64,000 nt of DNA, taken from assembly GCA_963575645.1 (NCBI GenBank), contig OY754464.1, positions 30,643,501-30,707,500 on the forward strand. Reading direction: 5' to 3'. Under the pieces are notes generated by a model. The model did no database searches, was not told the DNA's origin, and worked only from the letters and a program-made list of their open reading frames with translations. This stretch comes from Xanthostigma xanthostigma. Lineage: Eukaryota > Arthropoda > Insecta > Raphidioptera > Raphidiidae. Shown piece after piece: positions 47,803 through 58,031 of the stretch. The translations under genes were made by a program, and so were the position numbers. Position 1 is the stretch's first letter. Every line of letters begins with the position of its first letter.

Positions 47803-49250
47803 GATGTCACACATCTAACATGTCCGCCGCGCGGAACATGCTTAGCCAGTAGTGTATTGTAGGTAGATGTCACACATATAACATGTCCGCCACGCGGAAC
47901 ATACTTAGCTAGTACTATATTGCAGGTAGATGTCACACATCTAACATGTCCGCCACGCGGAACATGTATAGCCAGTACTGTATTGTCGGTAGTTGCAATA
48001 GATGTAATGTACATCTAGCATAACCTTAGCAAGGTGTATGCTTTTCGGTATTGTAGTTGATAGATGTCACACATCTAACATGATCGTAACACGATACATG
48101 TTTGTTACCGAACAGTAGTTGCAATAGATGTAATGTACATCTAGCATAACCTTAGCAAGGTGTATGCTTTTCGGTCTTGTAGTTGATAGATGTCACACAT
48201 CTAACATGATCGTAACACGATACATGTTTGTTACCGAACAGTAGTTGCAATAGATGTAATGTACATCTAGCATAACCTTAGCAAGGTGTATGCTTTTCGG
48301 TATTGTAGTTGATAGATGTCACACATCTAACATGATCGTAACACGATACATGTTTGTTACCGAACAGTAGTTGCAATAGATGTAATGTACATCTAGCATA
48401 ACCTTCGCAAGGTGTATGCTTTTCGGTATTGTAGTTGATAGATGTCACACATCTAACATGATCGTAACACGATACATGTTTGTTACCGAACAGTAGTTGC
48501 AATAGATGTAATGTACATCTAGCATAACCTTCGCAAGGTGTATGCTTTTCGGTATTGTAGTTGATAGATGTCACACATCTAACATGATCGTAACACGATA
48601 CATGTTTGTTACCGAACAGTAGTTGCAATAGATGTAATGTACATCTAGCATAACCTTCGCAAGGTGTATGCTTTTCGGTATTGTAGTTGATAGATGTCAC
48701 ACATCTAACATGATCGTAACACGATACATGTTTGTTACCGAACAGTAGTTGCAATAGATGTAATGTACATCTAGCATAACCTTAGCAAGGTGTATGCTTT
48801 TCGGTATTGTAGTTGATAGATGTCACACATCTAACATGATCGTAACACGATACATGTTTGTTACCGAACAGTAGTTGCAATAGATGTAATGTACATCTAG
48901 CATAACCTTCGCAAGGTGTATGCTTTTCGGTATTGTAGTTGATAGATGTCACACATCTAACATGATCGTAACACGATACATGTTTGTTACCGAACAGTAG
49001 TTGCAATAGATGTAATGTACATCTAGCATAACCTTCGCAAGGTGTATGCTTTTCGGTATTGTAGTTGATGGATGTCACACGTCTAACATGATCGTAACAC
49101 GATACATGTTTGTTACCGAACAGTAGTTGCAATAGATGTAATGTACATCTAGCATAACCTTCGCAAGGTGTATGCTTTTCGGTATTGTAGTTGATGGATG
49201 TCACACATCTAACATGATCGTAACAGATACATGTTTGTTACCGCTGCATC
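47803..49250. repeat. 63/126-bp hairpin tandem array
   Basis: Three 63-bp units (47803, 47866, 47929) precede a transition unit and then ten 126-bp units (phase marker TAGATGTCACACATC at 48061, 48187, 48313, 48439, 48565, 48691, 48817, 48943 and the variant TGGATGTCACAC at 49069 and 49195). Each 126-bp unit is two diverged 63-bp halves. Every half has a short hairpin (GATGTCACACATC or GATGTAATGTACATC) and a longer one: TCCGC-loop-GCGGA, TCGT-aac-ACGA or CCTT-agc/cgc-AAGG, framed by CATG or GCAT/ATGC. Since 126 is divisible by 3, one minus-strand frame stays open with a 42-residue (2 x 21) Cys/His-rich repeat. A degenerate single unit recurs at 49464-49500. Confidence 0.92.
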
Positions 49251-49854
49251 TTGATAGACCTCCTTGGTGTTTGGACATAAAATGTCAGTGTTGTATAGTT
49301 GACTATACTTGGCTCCTACTCTTCTTAGACCTCATAGGAAATGCGTCATTCGCCACACAGAGGTTATGTGAACTTGTTCGATGTAAATCGCCGACGAAAG
49401 AGCACTGTTTAACGTATCGCACAGGAAACCGGAACCTGCTTAGCCAGTACTGTATTGTAGGAAGATGTCACACATCTGTAATGTCCGCTACGCGGAAAAA
49501 ACTTCTCCAATACTATATTTTGCCAGTACTATATTGTTGGAAACATATTGCGCTCCCTCTCATTTTTGACCTCACAGGCTACAACTGCATAACTGTACAG
49601 TGTACATGGTCTAAGGTCTGTGATATGACAGCAGTGTATGACAGGTTATGTCGCAAATTGAACTATTTGTAGTTGCATAGAAAACGATCATGCGATGTTT
49701 TCTCACCTGATTTTTCTTTTTCCATTTGTTCCTCGTATTTATTTAGTCCCTTTTTCAATTTTCTTATTTTTTCTTCGGCTTTTCTTTTGCCCATCCTGAA
49801 GATTAAAGGTGAGAAGAAAAAACACTGTAAGCAACGCGTCGCACAGAAAACCGT

Positions 49855-49990
49855 AATGGAGATGTAGACAGAGTGGAGCAATGTGTAGGGACACCATAGA
49901 TTTTGTTTCTACACGATTTAAACACTGTGGCAACATCAAGCAGAAGGCTTATCTATCAAGTAACTGATCTTGAGGAAAATACTCGAAATA
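49855..49990. repeat. DIRS terminal inverted repeat, 5' side
   Basis: Complement of 44515-44650; ends in CTTGAGGAAAATACTCGAAA. Confidence 0.92.
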
Positions 49991-49994
49991 AAAT

Positions 49995-50646
49995 CATGTA
50001 TCTATATGTTATACATTTATTGGTCGCTGTGGCTATATTCTATAGCTCTACATTGCCCTAGCCTAACTATAGCGGTGCTACTATGCACAATATCATATTG
50101 TAACAAAACTGTTCTTGTTCGTGGTGGAAAATATTTATTTACAATAGTGAAACGTTAACAAAACAAATAAACAAACTAAAAGCACTTCTCTATAACGTAA
50201 TAGAAACAAAACAACAAATTCTAACTAATAAAATAAAAGAATATAAGTAATAAAGAATACAGAGTCACTATTTATGTACACTAAACACTATAGGACTATA
50301 TACAAGGGATTATTTATGTCAAACTAGATTTATATAATTGAAATCAATGGTCTGTTAACCACTCCGCACTATTTATTTCGCGCACTGTTTATTTACAGAG
50401 TTCATTTATCTATTTATCTCAGCAGTTACCTCAGTACCTACTGTTCACTGTACTGACTGTCAATTTATGTCACAACTATTTGTCAATTATTAATTTGATG
50501 AAGCACAAATACTGAGCTATCACGGTGGTATACCTATATATATGCGCTGGATAATTCTTTTTTTTCTTATATTCATTGTTGCCTGGAATTTGGCAACAAA
50601 GCCATTTTTTACCTACGCATATTGTTATTGTTTGAGCAATCAGGCC
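49995..50646. other. spacer, no gene seen
   Basis: AT-rich; ACAAA-rich stretch at 50150-50230. No coding signal. Confidence 0.4.
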
Positions 50647-50815
50647 GATTGTTGTCCCACAACAATCCGTGTGTCATTGTTAGAATAACAATCCGATTGT
50701 TGCCCCATAACAATCTGGGTATCATTGTTAGAAAAACAAGCCAATTGTTGTCCCACAACAATCTGTGTGTCATTGTTAGAATGACGAGCTGATTGTTGTC
50801 TCACGAAATTCTTTG
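50647..50815. repeat. 48-bp tandem repeat, about 3.5-4 copies, each with a hairpin
   Basis: GATTGTTG marks unit starts at 50647, 50695, 50743 (AATTGTTG) and 50791. Each full unit holds GATTGTTGTCCCACAACAAT, an 8-bp stem with a 5-base loop, and CATTGTTAGAA. The stem is kept in the third unit although its first base differs. Confidence 0.88.
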
Positions 50816-51668
50816 TCGTCGCCGGCTGGGAGGTCTCTGTTACAATATTTTATATTACTATACTCTAATAATAATTACAGCCTCCGGCAACAGCAGGTAT
50901 TTGTACCTGTACGATGTAGGTATACCTGTAATCAAACAGGTAGACTTTTTTCCTTTATTTTTTATAACATTAAAATACAATTAGTATGAATAATGATGTG
51001 ATTAATAACTTGTTTTTATTTACCTATCACGTTATATTATAACAATATAATATTTAAACACATTGAGATTAAAAATATAGAAGGAATTTGAACTATCATA
51101 GATCTGTTACTCTTTTTGTCCGTCATATTAACAAGTTGGCAGTTTTTTTTAATTTATAGCATGTTTAAATGTATATTCAATAACACTTATATATAATTGT
51201 TATCCAGTGTTATTATACTCTATAGTTTCTTCCAAATATATTATTATATTAAAAAAAACTATAGAGTATAGAGGTTCGAATTCCAATGTAGGCTTTATCT
51301 ATTACTTATTCAATCTGCTGAGAATAGACAAATGTACCAGCCAAGTTGATTAATATTTTCTATGGGTTTCTTTTTTAATTCCAGATAAATGTCGCCATTG
51401 TTTCTTGTACAAGGCTTTGGAGATAATTTCAATTTCTAAAATATAAAATAAGAGGCATCTGTGATGATATAACGCTGGGAAAATCATTTTTGTCGTATTG
51501 AATGTTTTAATTAAAAAAGAGCCAAGAGAACGATTGCAAAATAAGTGTGGGTCAAAGAATGGGCAAGGTACTTCAACAAACCCATATTTATCTTAAAAAC
51601 ATGGTGAAAATAAGTCAAGGCGGTCTTATACATTGGATTCAAGTGTCACTCAATTTTTCAATAATATT
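50816..51668. other. spacer with one hairpin
   Basis: TATACTCTATAGTTT near 51214 pairs with AAACTATAGAGTATA near 51255-51270, directly followed by GGTTCGAATTCC, which resembles a tRNA T-loop/B-box. No A-box or cloverleaf was found, so this is not called as a tRNA. Confidence 0.45.
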
Positions 51669-52999
51669 AGTATAAGAGCCAGTGATCGGCTACCAGTATG
51701 TATTTGACCAGACCTGAATTTTTACACAGTGAGTCTCCTATACCTACCATACATGGAGTGGGGACTCACTAAGCCCGGAGTGGCCGCCGCGGCCCGTACT
51801 CAGGTGCGACAGGTACAAAATTTGACTAATTTTCAAAGTATTTGACCACGTCTGCCATTTGGAAATTTAATAATATATTATTATTGCTATTGAAAAATAA
51901 CAATGGCAGACCATTATCGCGCGACAATCATCGTGGAAGACAATTTTTTAAGTACTAAAAATTATGAAATTTTGAAAGGTATATTTTTCATTACGGATTA
52001 TTATTCTATTTATTATTTCAAGCAAGTTTCGTAAATAAAATTTTTTTCTAAACTTTATAGTTCCGAAAATATTTAGAAAATTAAAAAAAAATCAGCTGCT
52101 CTTTTGTCTTGTAGATCTGTCAGAAATAAACTAGTTAAGCAAGCTTTGATTAATTTTTACATGACGTGGAATATATTTTGTAGGTGACCAAGACAACGAA
52201 TAGCAAATATCATATTGAATACTAGCCATTACCCGCGTCAAATCACGCGATATCAGAAATGTTATTTTCTTTATTTTACTATATCAAATGTCAATATTTT
52301 TGAAGTTGGAATGGTCCCGTCGCCCAATTGGTTGGAATTTTTTATTTGTTCCAAAACAAAAATAAAAAATCAAGAGAATATAAAAAATTATTTATGCCTA
52401 TACCTATAAGCAATATTTTTATTCTCACTTGACACTTTTTAATTTTGTTTTGGAACAAATAAAAAATTCCAACCAATTGGTCACCTACAAAATATGTTCC
52501 ACGTCATGTAAAAATTAATCAAAGCTTGCTTAACTAGTTTATTTCTGACAGATCTACAAGACAAAAGAGCAGCTGATTTTTTTTTAATTTTCTAAATATT
52601 TCCGGAACTATAAAGTTTAGAAAAAAATTTTATTTACGAAACTTGCTTGAAATAATAAATAGAATAATAATCCGTAATGAAAAATATACCTTTCAAAATT
52701 TCATATTTTTTAGTACTTAAAAAATTGTCTTCCACGATGATTGTCGCGCGATAATGGTCTGCCATTGTTATTTTTCAATAGCAATAATAATATATTATTA
52801 AATTTCCAAATGGCAGACGTGGTCAAATACTTTGAAAATTAGTCAAATTTTGTACCTGTCGCACCTGAGTACGGGCCGCGGCGGCCACTCCGGGCTTAGT
52901 GAGTCCCCATTCCATGTATGGTAGGTATAGGAGACTCACTGTGTAAAAATTCAGGTCTGGTCAAATACATACTGGTAGCCGATCACTGGCTCTTATACT
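51669..52999. mobile_element. 1.33-kb foldback element, near-identical arms
   Basis: Arms 51669-52191 and 52477-52999 (523 bases each) are almost perfect complements; outer ends AGTATAAGAGCCAGTGATCG and its complement. The 285-base loop contains a second, inner inverted repeat (CAATTGGTTGGAATTTTTTA near 52324 and its complement near 52460) plus about 120 bases of unrelated sequence with ACTAGCCATTACCCGCGTC. Each arm has a GC-rich patch (GAGTGGCCGCCGCGGCCCG). No protein coding. No clear target duplication. Confidence 0.92.
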
Positions 53000-53005
53000 A
53001 TATAG

Positions 53006-53495
53006 TATATTGTGCGACTAGTGAGAGAAGGAGAAGATTCCATGAGCGTGAAATTTGCCGCACGAGCTTAGCGAGTGCTGTAACACGCGAGTGGAATATT
53101 GTCCTTCGATCAATGGTCGCACATAATATTTTATTCAACTAGCAAGAGTAATATGTAATCGGGGCCCTGATAAAAGAGGGAAAAATAATAAATCACTTCA
53201 TTGATTGACGTACCCACCGCCCTCGATGCACACAAGATGGCCCTGACTTTCGCTGAATTGCAATGCTGTTTTGATATATAGAAATCGCTACCGCGTTCCT
53301 ATTGGTCCAGAAACTATGCAGTTATTATTCATTATTGCACGCTTCCGCTCGCTACTGCGTTCCTATTGGTCCAGAAAATTTATTATCGTACAGTACGGCT
53401 CATTATTAGCACTCTACGCGTCAACATGAAGTAATTTATTATTTCTCCCGAATTTAGCAGGGTCCCGAAATTATATATTACTCACACGTGTTGAT
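53006..53495 (+). repeat. dispersed repeat, copy B (inverted relative to 1322-1815)
   Basis: Begins TTGTGCGACTAGTGAGAGAA; its first 110 bases fold into a hairpin closing with CAATGGTCGCAC. It continues through GGCCCTGATAAAAGAGGG and two spaced copies of GCGTTCCTATTGGTCCAGAA, and ends near CACACGTGTTGATTAAAT. It starts seven bases after the foldback at 51669-52999. Confidence 0.75.
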
Positions 53496-53556
53496 TAAAT
53501 AAAATTATCGACCAATTTTTCAGACAAATTGGTCGGTAATTTTATATATTGAAGAA
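53493..53556. repeat. miniature palindrome made of the TE1 sub-element's outer ends
   Basis: ATAAAATTATCGACCAATTT, then TTCAGACAAATTGGTCGGTA and a TTGAAGAAT tail. Same outer ends as 34728-35104 but with the whole interior gone. Confidence 0.8.
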
Positions 53557-54701
53557 TTCTAATCAGACGTTAATCAATGTTTTGGTCATTCAATTCTGTT
53601 TTTTTATTTATTATTTTATTATTTATAAATCATTTTTAATATTGCTTTTTATTTTGTTTCAGGTAAGCATTGTTATTCATTATACGTTGTGAGAGGTGGT
53701 AAGTTTTTTTTTTACGAAATACATAATATAGTTTTTGTAGGTACATTTGCATTTAGCCCTGTAATTACAATGACAGAACGGATAATGAAATAACTAATTA
53801 TTACCGTAATTTATGATAAACAGCCGGCCGCGGCGTAGACAATACAATGCTGTACGAAGCTATCATAATTACATCTAATATAATATCTGTTGACGAATAG
53901 CACTTAATTGATTATATTATTATAATTTTTACTTGAAAATATTTTTTTATATTGATAATCATGAACAAAGGCTGTTGATTTGACAATTATTTTGATTGAA
54001 ACAATAATTTAATAGAGACACTTGAAGCTAGATGTTTTCTTTCTGTCGTACTTTGATTATACATAATTTGAATTATATGGACTTTTTGTAAAAAAAATCG
54101 TTCAACTCGGGAACAAACCCACCCTCCTGCGTGTATGTACATGGATCATCAATGACTTTATTCTCGTTTACTTAATGGAAATTTGAGACACGTTTGTTTT
54201 TCAAATAGGAAGATATCTAAAAATATCCTGCCATCAGCAGTTATTTCTGAGCGGCACGAAATAATCAACCATTTTGGAAAACTGTAAGGGTTTTGTAGCG
54301 AATAAAAGTGCTAATTGTACCTCGTCGGTTCAGTGCGTTTTAATTTTACCGGTTTTTGAAGTTTATTTAAGTGGTCTAGGTAAATATAGATCACTGTGAA
54401 TGCCCGTCTTCTGAAGGTGAAAAAAAAAACGTTTCTACTACTGTTTTTAGTACAAAATATTTTCGTTATCAAAAGATCAACTTAATATAAATATCTTTGC
54501 TATGATATTAATATTATGGTGGTTCTGTGAAATTGAGGAACTTCGTACGCGTTGAATAAAATAAAATTATTCAAAAATAAATGTGTGCTGTTGATGCGTT
54601 ATAGGAAGAGATAGTTAGAAATAGTGAATTATATGTTATTATAGTGACAGTAATAAATTAGGTAAATTGTAACTTGTTCATAGTACGTATTACGATATGC
54701 A
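53557..54701. other. spacer; weak promoter-like spot
   Basis: AT-rich. CGGTTCAGTGCGTTTT near 54326 contains an insect initiator-like TCAGTG and a donor-like CTAG|GTAAAT lies near 54378, which might belong to the transposon to the right. No coding signal. Confidence 0.35.
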
Positions 54702-55004
54702 TATATCGTCGCTAACAATACGAACAGGCGTAACTCGAAAATTGGCGGTTTTGAGTTAAGCCTATCACGAAATTCGCGTATATCAAATCTATGATATGAC
54801 GAAGTGGCGTAGCTCTTCTGCACCTAGAAACCTACTTTATAGAAATCGTTGCACGGGCACATCTTAGTTTAGTGTTAACTTGAAAAACGACGTACCGGCG
54901 TAACTTGACTTACGGCTGTTCGTTTTATTATAGTGAGTACTTATTGTGAGTTGTTGTGAGATACGCCCTCCTGAATAATTACCGGTAAGTGTTTTCTTTC
55001 ACTT

Positions 55005-55260
55005 AATATTGCGTTTTCTACTTTATAAATTCAAAATATAGTGTGCCATGTTGATGAACTTACTCATCCATTGGAATAATGAGGCTAAGAATGAGTTCTT
55101 GTAGCGCATTTTGATTAATAATTATCGCTGTTTTTAATTTCTAATATTGCGTTTTCTATTTTGCAAAGTCGAATAGTGTGTTTGCCGTAATGATGGACGT
55201 CCTCGTGCTTTGGGATGATGGGACGAAGAATGTAGTTTCCCAATCAGACATAGAAGCCGT
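55005..55260 (+). repeat. 138-bp diverged tandem duplication at the gene start
   Basis: AATATTGCGTTTTCTA occurs at 55005 and again at 55143, each followed by a leader and an ATG. Copy 1 would read MLMNLLIHWNNEAKNEFL and stop; copy 2 reads MMDVLVLWDDGTKNVVSQ and continues. The pair is old (clearly diverged) and copy 1 is a dead start. Confidence 0.6.
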
Positions 55261-56537
55261 TATAAAACCAGAAAAAATTGACGTAGGGGTGCAAATTAAA
55301 ATGAACTGGAAACCAGAAAAAAAATGGTATTTTGGAACTGTTCTGCAAGTTGAAGATGAAACAGTTAATACAATTTTCGACACTGAGGATGATGATGATG
55401 ACACACCTCTCGAGATTTTGAAACAGGCGATTCTTATTGAAAAGAGAATAGTTTCCGATACAAAAACTAATTATCCTCATGATGATAAAAATAGACACCA
55501 AGAAATGGAGAATACTGCAGAAGACGATGATATTTATTTGTCCGAGTTTGATGATGTAGACAAGGATCCTACCTATGGTGATCATTGTCAAGCTGGAAAT
55601 TGTCAGAGAGAAGATGTGTTCGTTGTTTATGCTTGCTATGCTGGGAGCATTTCGGTCAAATGGGACCTTGCGAATATAATCACAATTTAATAGTAATAAC
55701 ACCAACTCCAGAGAAATATATCGTTGACGGTTGTGAGAAAGAACATAGCCAGATTTTCTACAGTCGTAGACTCGCTAATTACAATTTTATGATTTACAAC
55801 CTACAATCAAAGCAATGTCAATGCTATTTTTGGCATGAAGGACTCAGCAAACGGGGTTCTTGTGAAATCTCAACTTGCCTTAGTATGTATCTTAAAAAAC
55901 TTGACCTAGATGGAGTTCACACTGTACATTTATTTTCCGATGGGTGCAGCGGGCAAAATAAAAATTCAATCGTTGCCGCCGTGTTGCTGCATATTATTTC
56001 CACATCGAAAAATATTAAATCTATTACCTTGTCGTTTTTTGAAGCTCATCATGGACAGAATGAAGGTGATTCTGTGCATAGTACAATCAGTACTGCAATA
56101 GAAAAATCAGGGGACATTTTCGTGCCTTCACAGTTGGTTTCAATTATCCATTTAGCACTCAAGGAGATTATTCGTATATTGTCAATTGCCTTAATTCTCA
56201 AAATTTCCTTCATTTTAAAACTCTTGCACGTGATTTACGAATATTAGCGATTAGGAAAGACGATTTAGGAGATACTGGAATTGACTGGAAAAATGTTAAA
56301 GAAATTATGGTCACAAAGAATACTTATTTCACTGAAAGCCATCTGACAAACCAGTACCGCAGCATTACTCTGAATACGAGATCGTCAGTAACTCCAAACA
56401 GCGATCCACCTATTCTAAATACTAGTACTACAATTTCTATAGAAAAGTTCAAGGACCTAATGTCACTTTGCCAAGGACCAACCCCTGTAATACAACTATC
56501 AGAGCATGTGCAATTTTATGAAAACTTACCTCATTAA
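55190..56537 (+). pseudogene. transposase-like protein with D/N/H-rich core, frameshifted
   Basis: Start chosen at ATG 55190 (MMDVLVLWDDG). Residues 1-60 look like a small beta-rich module (VLVLWDDGTKNVVSQ, then NWKPEKKWYFGTVLQVED), reminiscent of the Tudor/BEN-partner-like N-termini seen in some insect proteins. An acidic linker follows (TEDDDDDTP, EDDDIYLSEFDD), then a Cys-containing stretch (GDHCQAGNCQRED). The main domain has FYSRRLANYNFMIYNL, CYFWHEGLSKRGSCEIS, HLFSDGCSGQNKN and FFEAHHGQNEGDSVHSTIS; the Asp of FSDGC and the H..D..H cluster look like catalytic positions of an RNase H-like (DDE) fold. The end has NTYFTESHLTNQYRS. I know this style from uncharacterised insect proteins that spread like transposons. 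The frame changes near 55640 and again near 56150, so this copy is inactive. Confidence 0.55.
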
Positions 56538-56960
56538 TATTTATTTACGTAATATTGTTTACAAAAAAAATGATATTTACTCGCATTAAACTATTGACTT
56601 TACTTGTTACGTGTTTTATTTTATTATTTTAACCTATTTTCAGCTCATTCGCGACATTTAAAGCGCAGTTATCAGTAGCGTAATTAAAGGTCTGGACATG
56701 CGAAGTTGCATATAGTAAAAAGACGAAAGGGCGTATGTGCTTTAGGGGTGTATATCACCCCTGTGTGTTCAATTTTTACTACACACAATCACTGGTTCCT
56801 GAACCTTATAATATAAACTACACTGTGTCGTTTATTTGAGATTGATAACTCAATAAATAGCTCAGTGGCGTTTAACAATAAAACATAAAAAACTTTAAAA
56901 CGTTATACTGAAAAATGTTAAATTTGGAGTTACGTCTGTTCGTTTTGTTAACGACGATAT

Positions 56961-57107
56961 TTACACATATGTAATGTATATTGGAGAGTTATTCGCCCGA
57001 AAACATAATAACAGCACATTAAAACCACTGTAAATAGTGAACCTATATTCTAAATGATTTGGCAAACGTTTTCTACATTATGCATACAATTTATAGGTTC
57101 TCTAGAG
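56961..57107. other. short spacer
   Basis: May include the true right limit of the preceding transposon. Nothing else seen. Confidence 0.3.
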
Positions 57108-58031
57108 CAGTGCTTTTCAACCTGTAGTTCGCGGCGCATTATCAGATGGTTCTCAGTTGCGGTGTCAATTTGATTTTTAATTGCTTTGATTTTGCTTGGA
57201 ACTTCCAAGCGCTTTTAGTGATCTGTTGCATGAAAACTGCGTTTATGGCATTTCTATATAGCGTATAAGTTGGCAATCTGCAATTTATATGAAGTTCGAA
57301 AACGAGTTCTTAGCTGTAAAAATTATGTTAAATACGTGTATGCACCGTTTGAAAAAAGTATCGTTTCAAACGATAAATTATTATTTTTCGAGCAGAATCG
57401 ATTTAAAATTTGAGTGTTCTTTTCTTTTGACGAAACATGCGTGATCACAATCTATAAGGTCATTTTCAAATCAGATTTTCTGATAATGATTTCTGCAACC
57501 CAGCAAAAGTGTCCGAGAAATAATCGTAGTGCAATGATGGTTTGTAGAATTTTTCAAGTCTCTTTAGTTTTGTTATTCAACCAGTTTCTACGAAGTGCCG
57601 AGTGAGGAGCAGACTTGTAAAGTATTTGAGTAAAAGTATTTAAAAATACAAATACAAATATACTTTTCTAGTATTTGTCTTTCAAATACTTTTAAAAAAT
57701 GTTTTTCAAGTCTATGCAGCAAAAGTTTTTGTATTTGTATTTAATTATTTATATACTCAATGAATTAGCAATAGTATTTGTACGTGCAATTTAAATACTT
57801 TTAAAAAGTATTTTCACAAGTCTGGCGAGGAGTCAGTGAAAACTGTAAACCGTTATTGTTTAAATTTATTGATATGACGAACGGCGAGTAGGTACTTATT
57901 GAGTGTATTCCGAAATATAACTCAGTATACTGGCCAGTGCTAATGACGCCGTACTGGGTTATATTTCAGAACATACCCATGTTGTGTATTAAAAACCAAA
58001 CCGCCAACCTGAAAAAAGTTGAAAAACACTG
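57108..58031. mobile_element. old hAT-type element, about 0.92 kb with an insertion
   Basis: Ends CAGTGCTTTTCAACCTG and AGTTGAAAAACACTG match as imperfect inverted repeats of hAT type. Flanking 8-mers (CTCTAGAG, AGTTACAT) do not match, so the insertion is old or its boundaries have moved. No transposase motif survives. A second hAT element sits inside. Confidence 0.6.
57610..57824. mobile_element. hAT-type MITE nested in the older hAT, 215 bp
   Basis: Ends CAGACTTGTAAAGTATTTG and AAAGTATTTTCACAAGTCTG; flanks GTGAGGAG (57602-57609) and GCGAGGAG (57825-57832) form an 8-bp duplication with one mismatch. The interior is a string of AAATACTTTT/GTATTTGTA motifs in both orientations. No coding. Confidence 0.85.

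Larger units (their letters stand above)
44466..49994 (-). mobile_element. DIRS-type tyrosine-recombinase retroelement, broken (fossil)
   Basis: About 5.5 kb, minus strand. The layout is that of the DIRS group: inverted terminal repeats (44515-44650 and 49855-49990), an internal complementary region (44733-44850) that matches both outer extensions joined head to head, and gag-like, reverse transcriptase, RNase H and tyrosine recombinase parts in order. No target duplication is expected. Coding parts are broken in several places. The terminal repeats remain nearly identical, which points to a fairly young insertion. It contains an expanded tandem array (47803-49250) near its 5' end. Confidence 0.88.
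54702..56960 (+). mobile_element. candidate DNA transposon with unfamiliar DDE-like gene
   Basis: Inverted ends of about 40 bases: 54702-54742 (ATATCGTCGCTAACAATACG, then AACAGGCGTAACTCG) and 56921-56960 (complement: ATATCGTCGTTAACAAAACG, then AACAGACGTAACTCC), with four or five differences. A further ACCGGCGTAACTTGACTTAC and GGCTGTTCG block at about 54896-54925 repeats the motif in both directions, as transposase-binding sites often do. The true outer limits may lie somewhat beyond. The interior holds one broken coding region. Superfamily not identified. Confidence 0.6.

Noticed and set aside
49172-49672. 166-codon plus-strand open frame
   Set aside because: It runs antisense through the end of the tandem array and the DIRS interior. 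No protein features.
50793-50984. 63-codon plus-strand frame after the 48-bp repeat
   Set aside because: Begins inside the last repeat unit and continues into AT-rich spacer. Chance.
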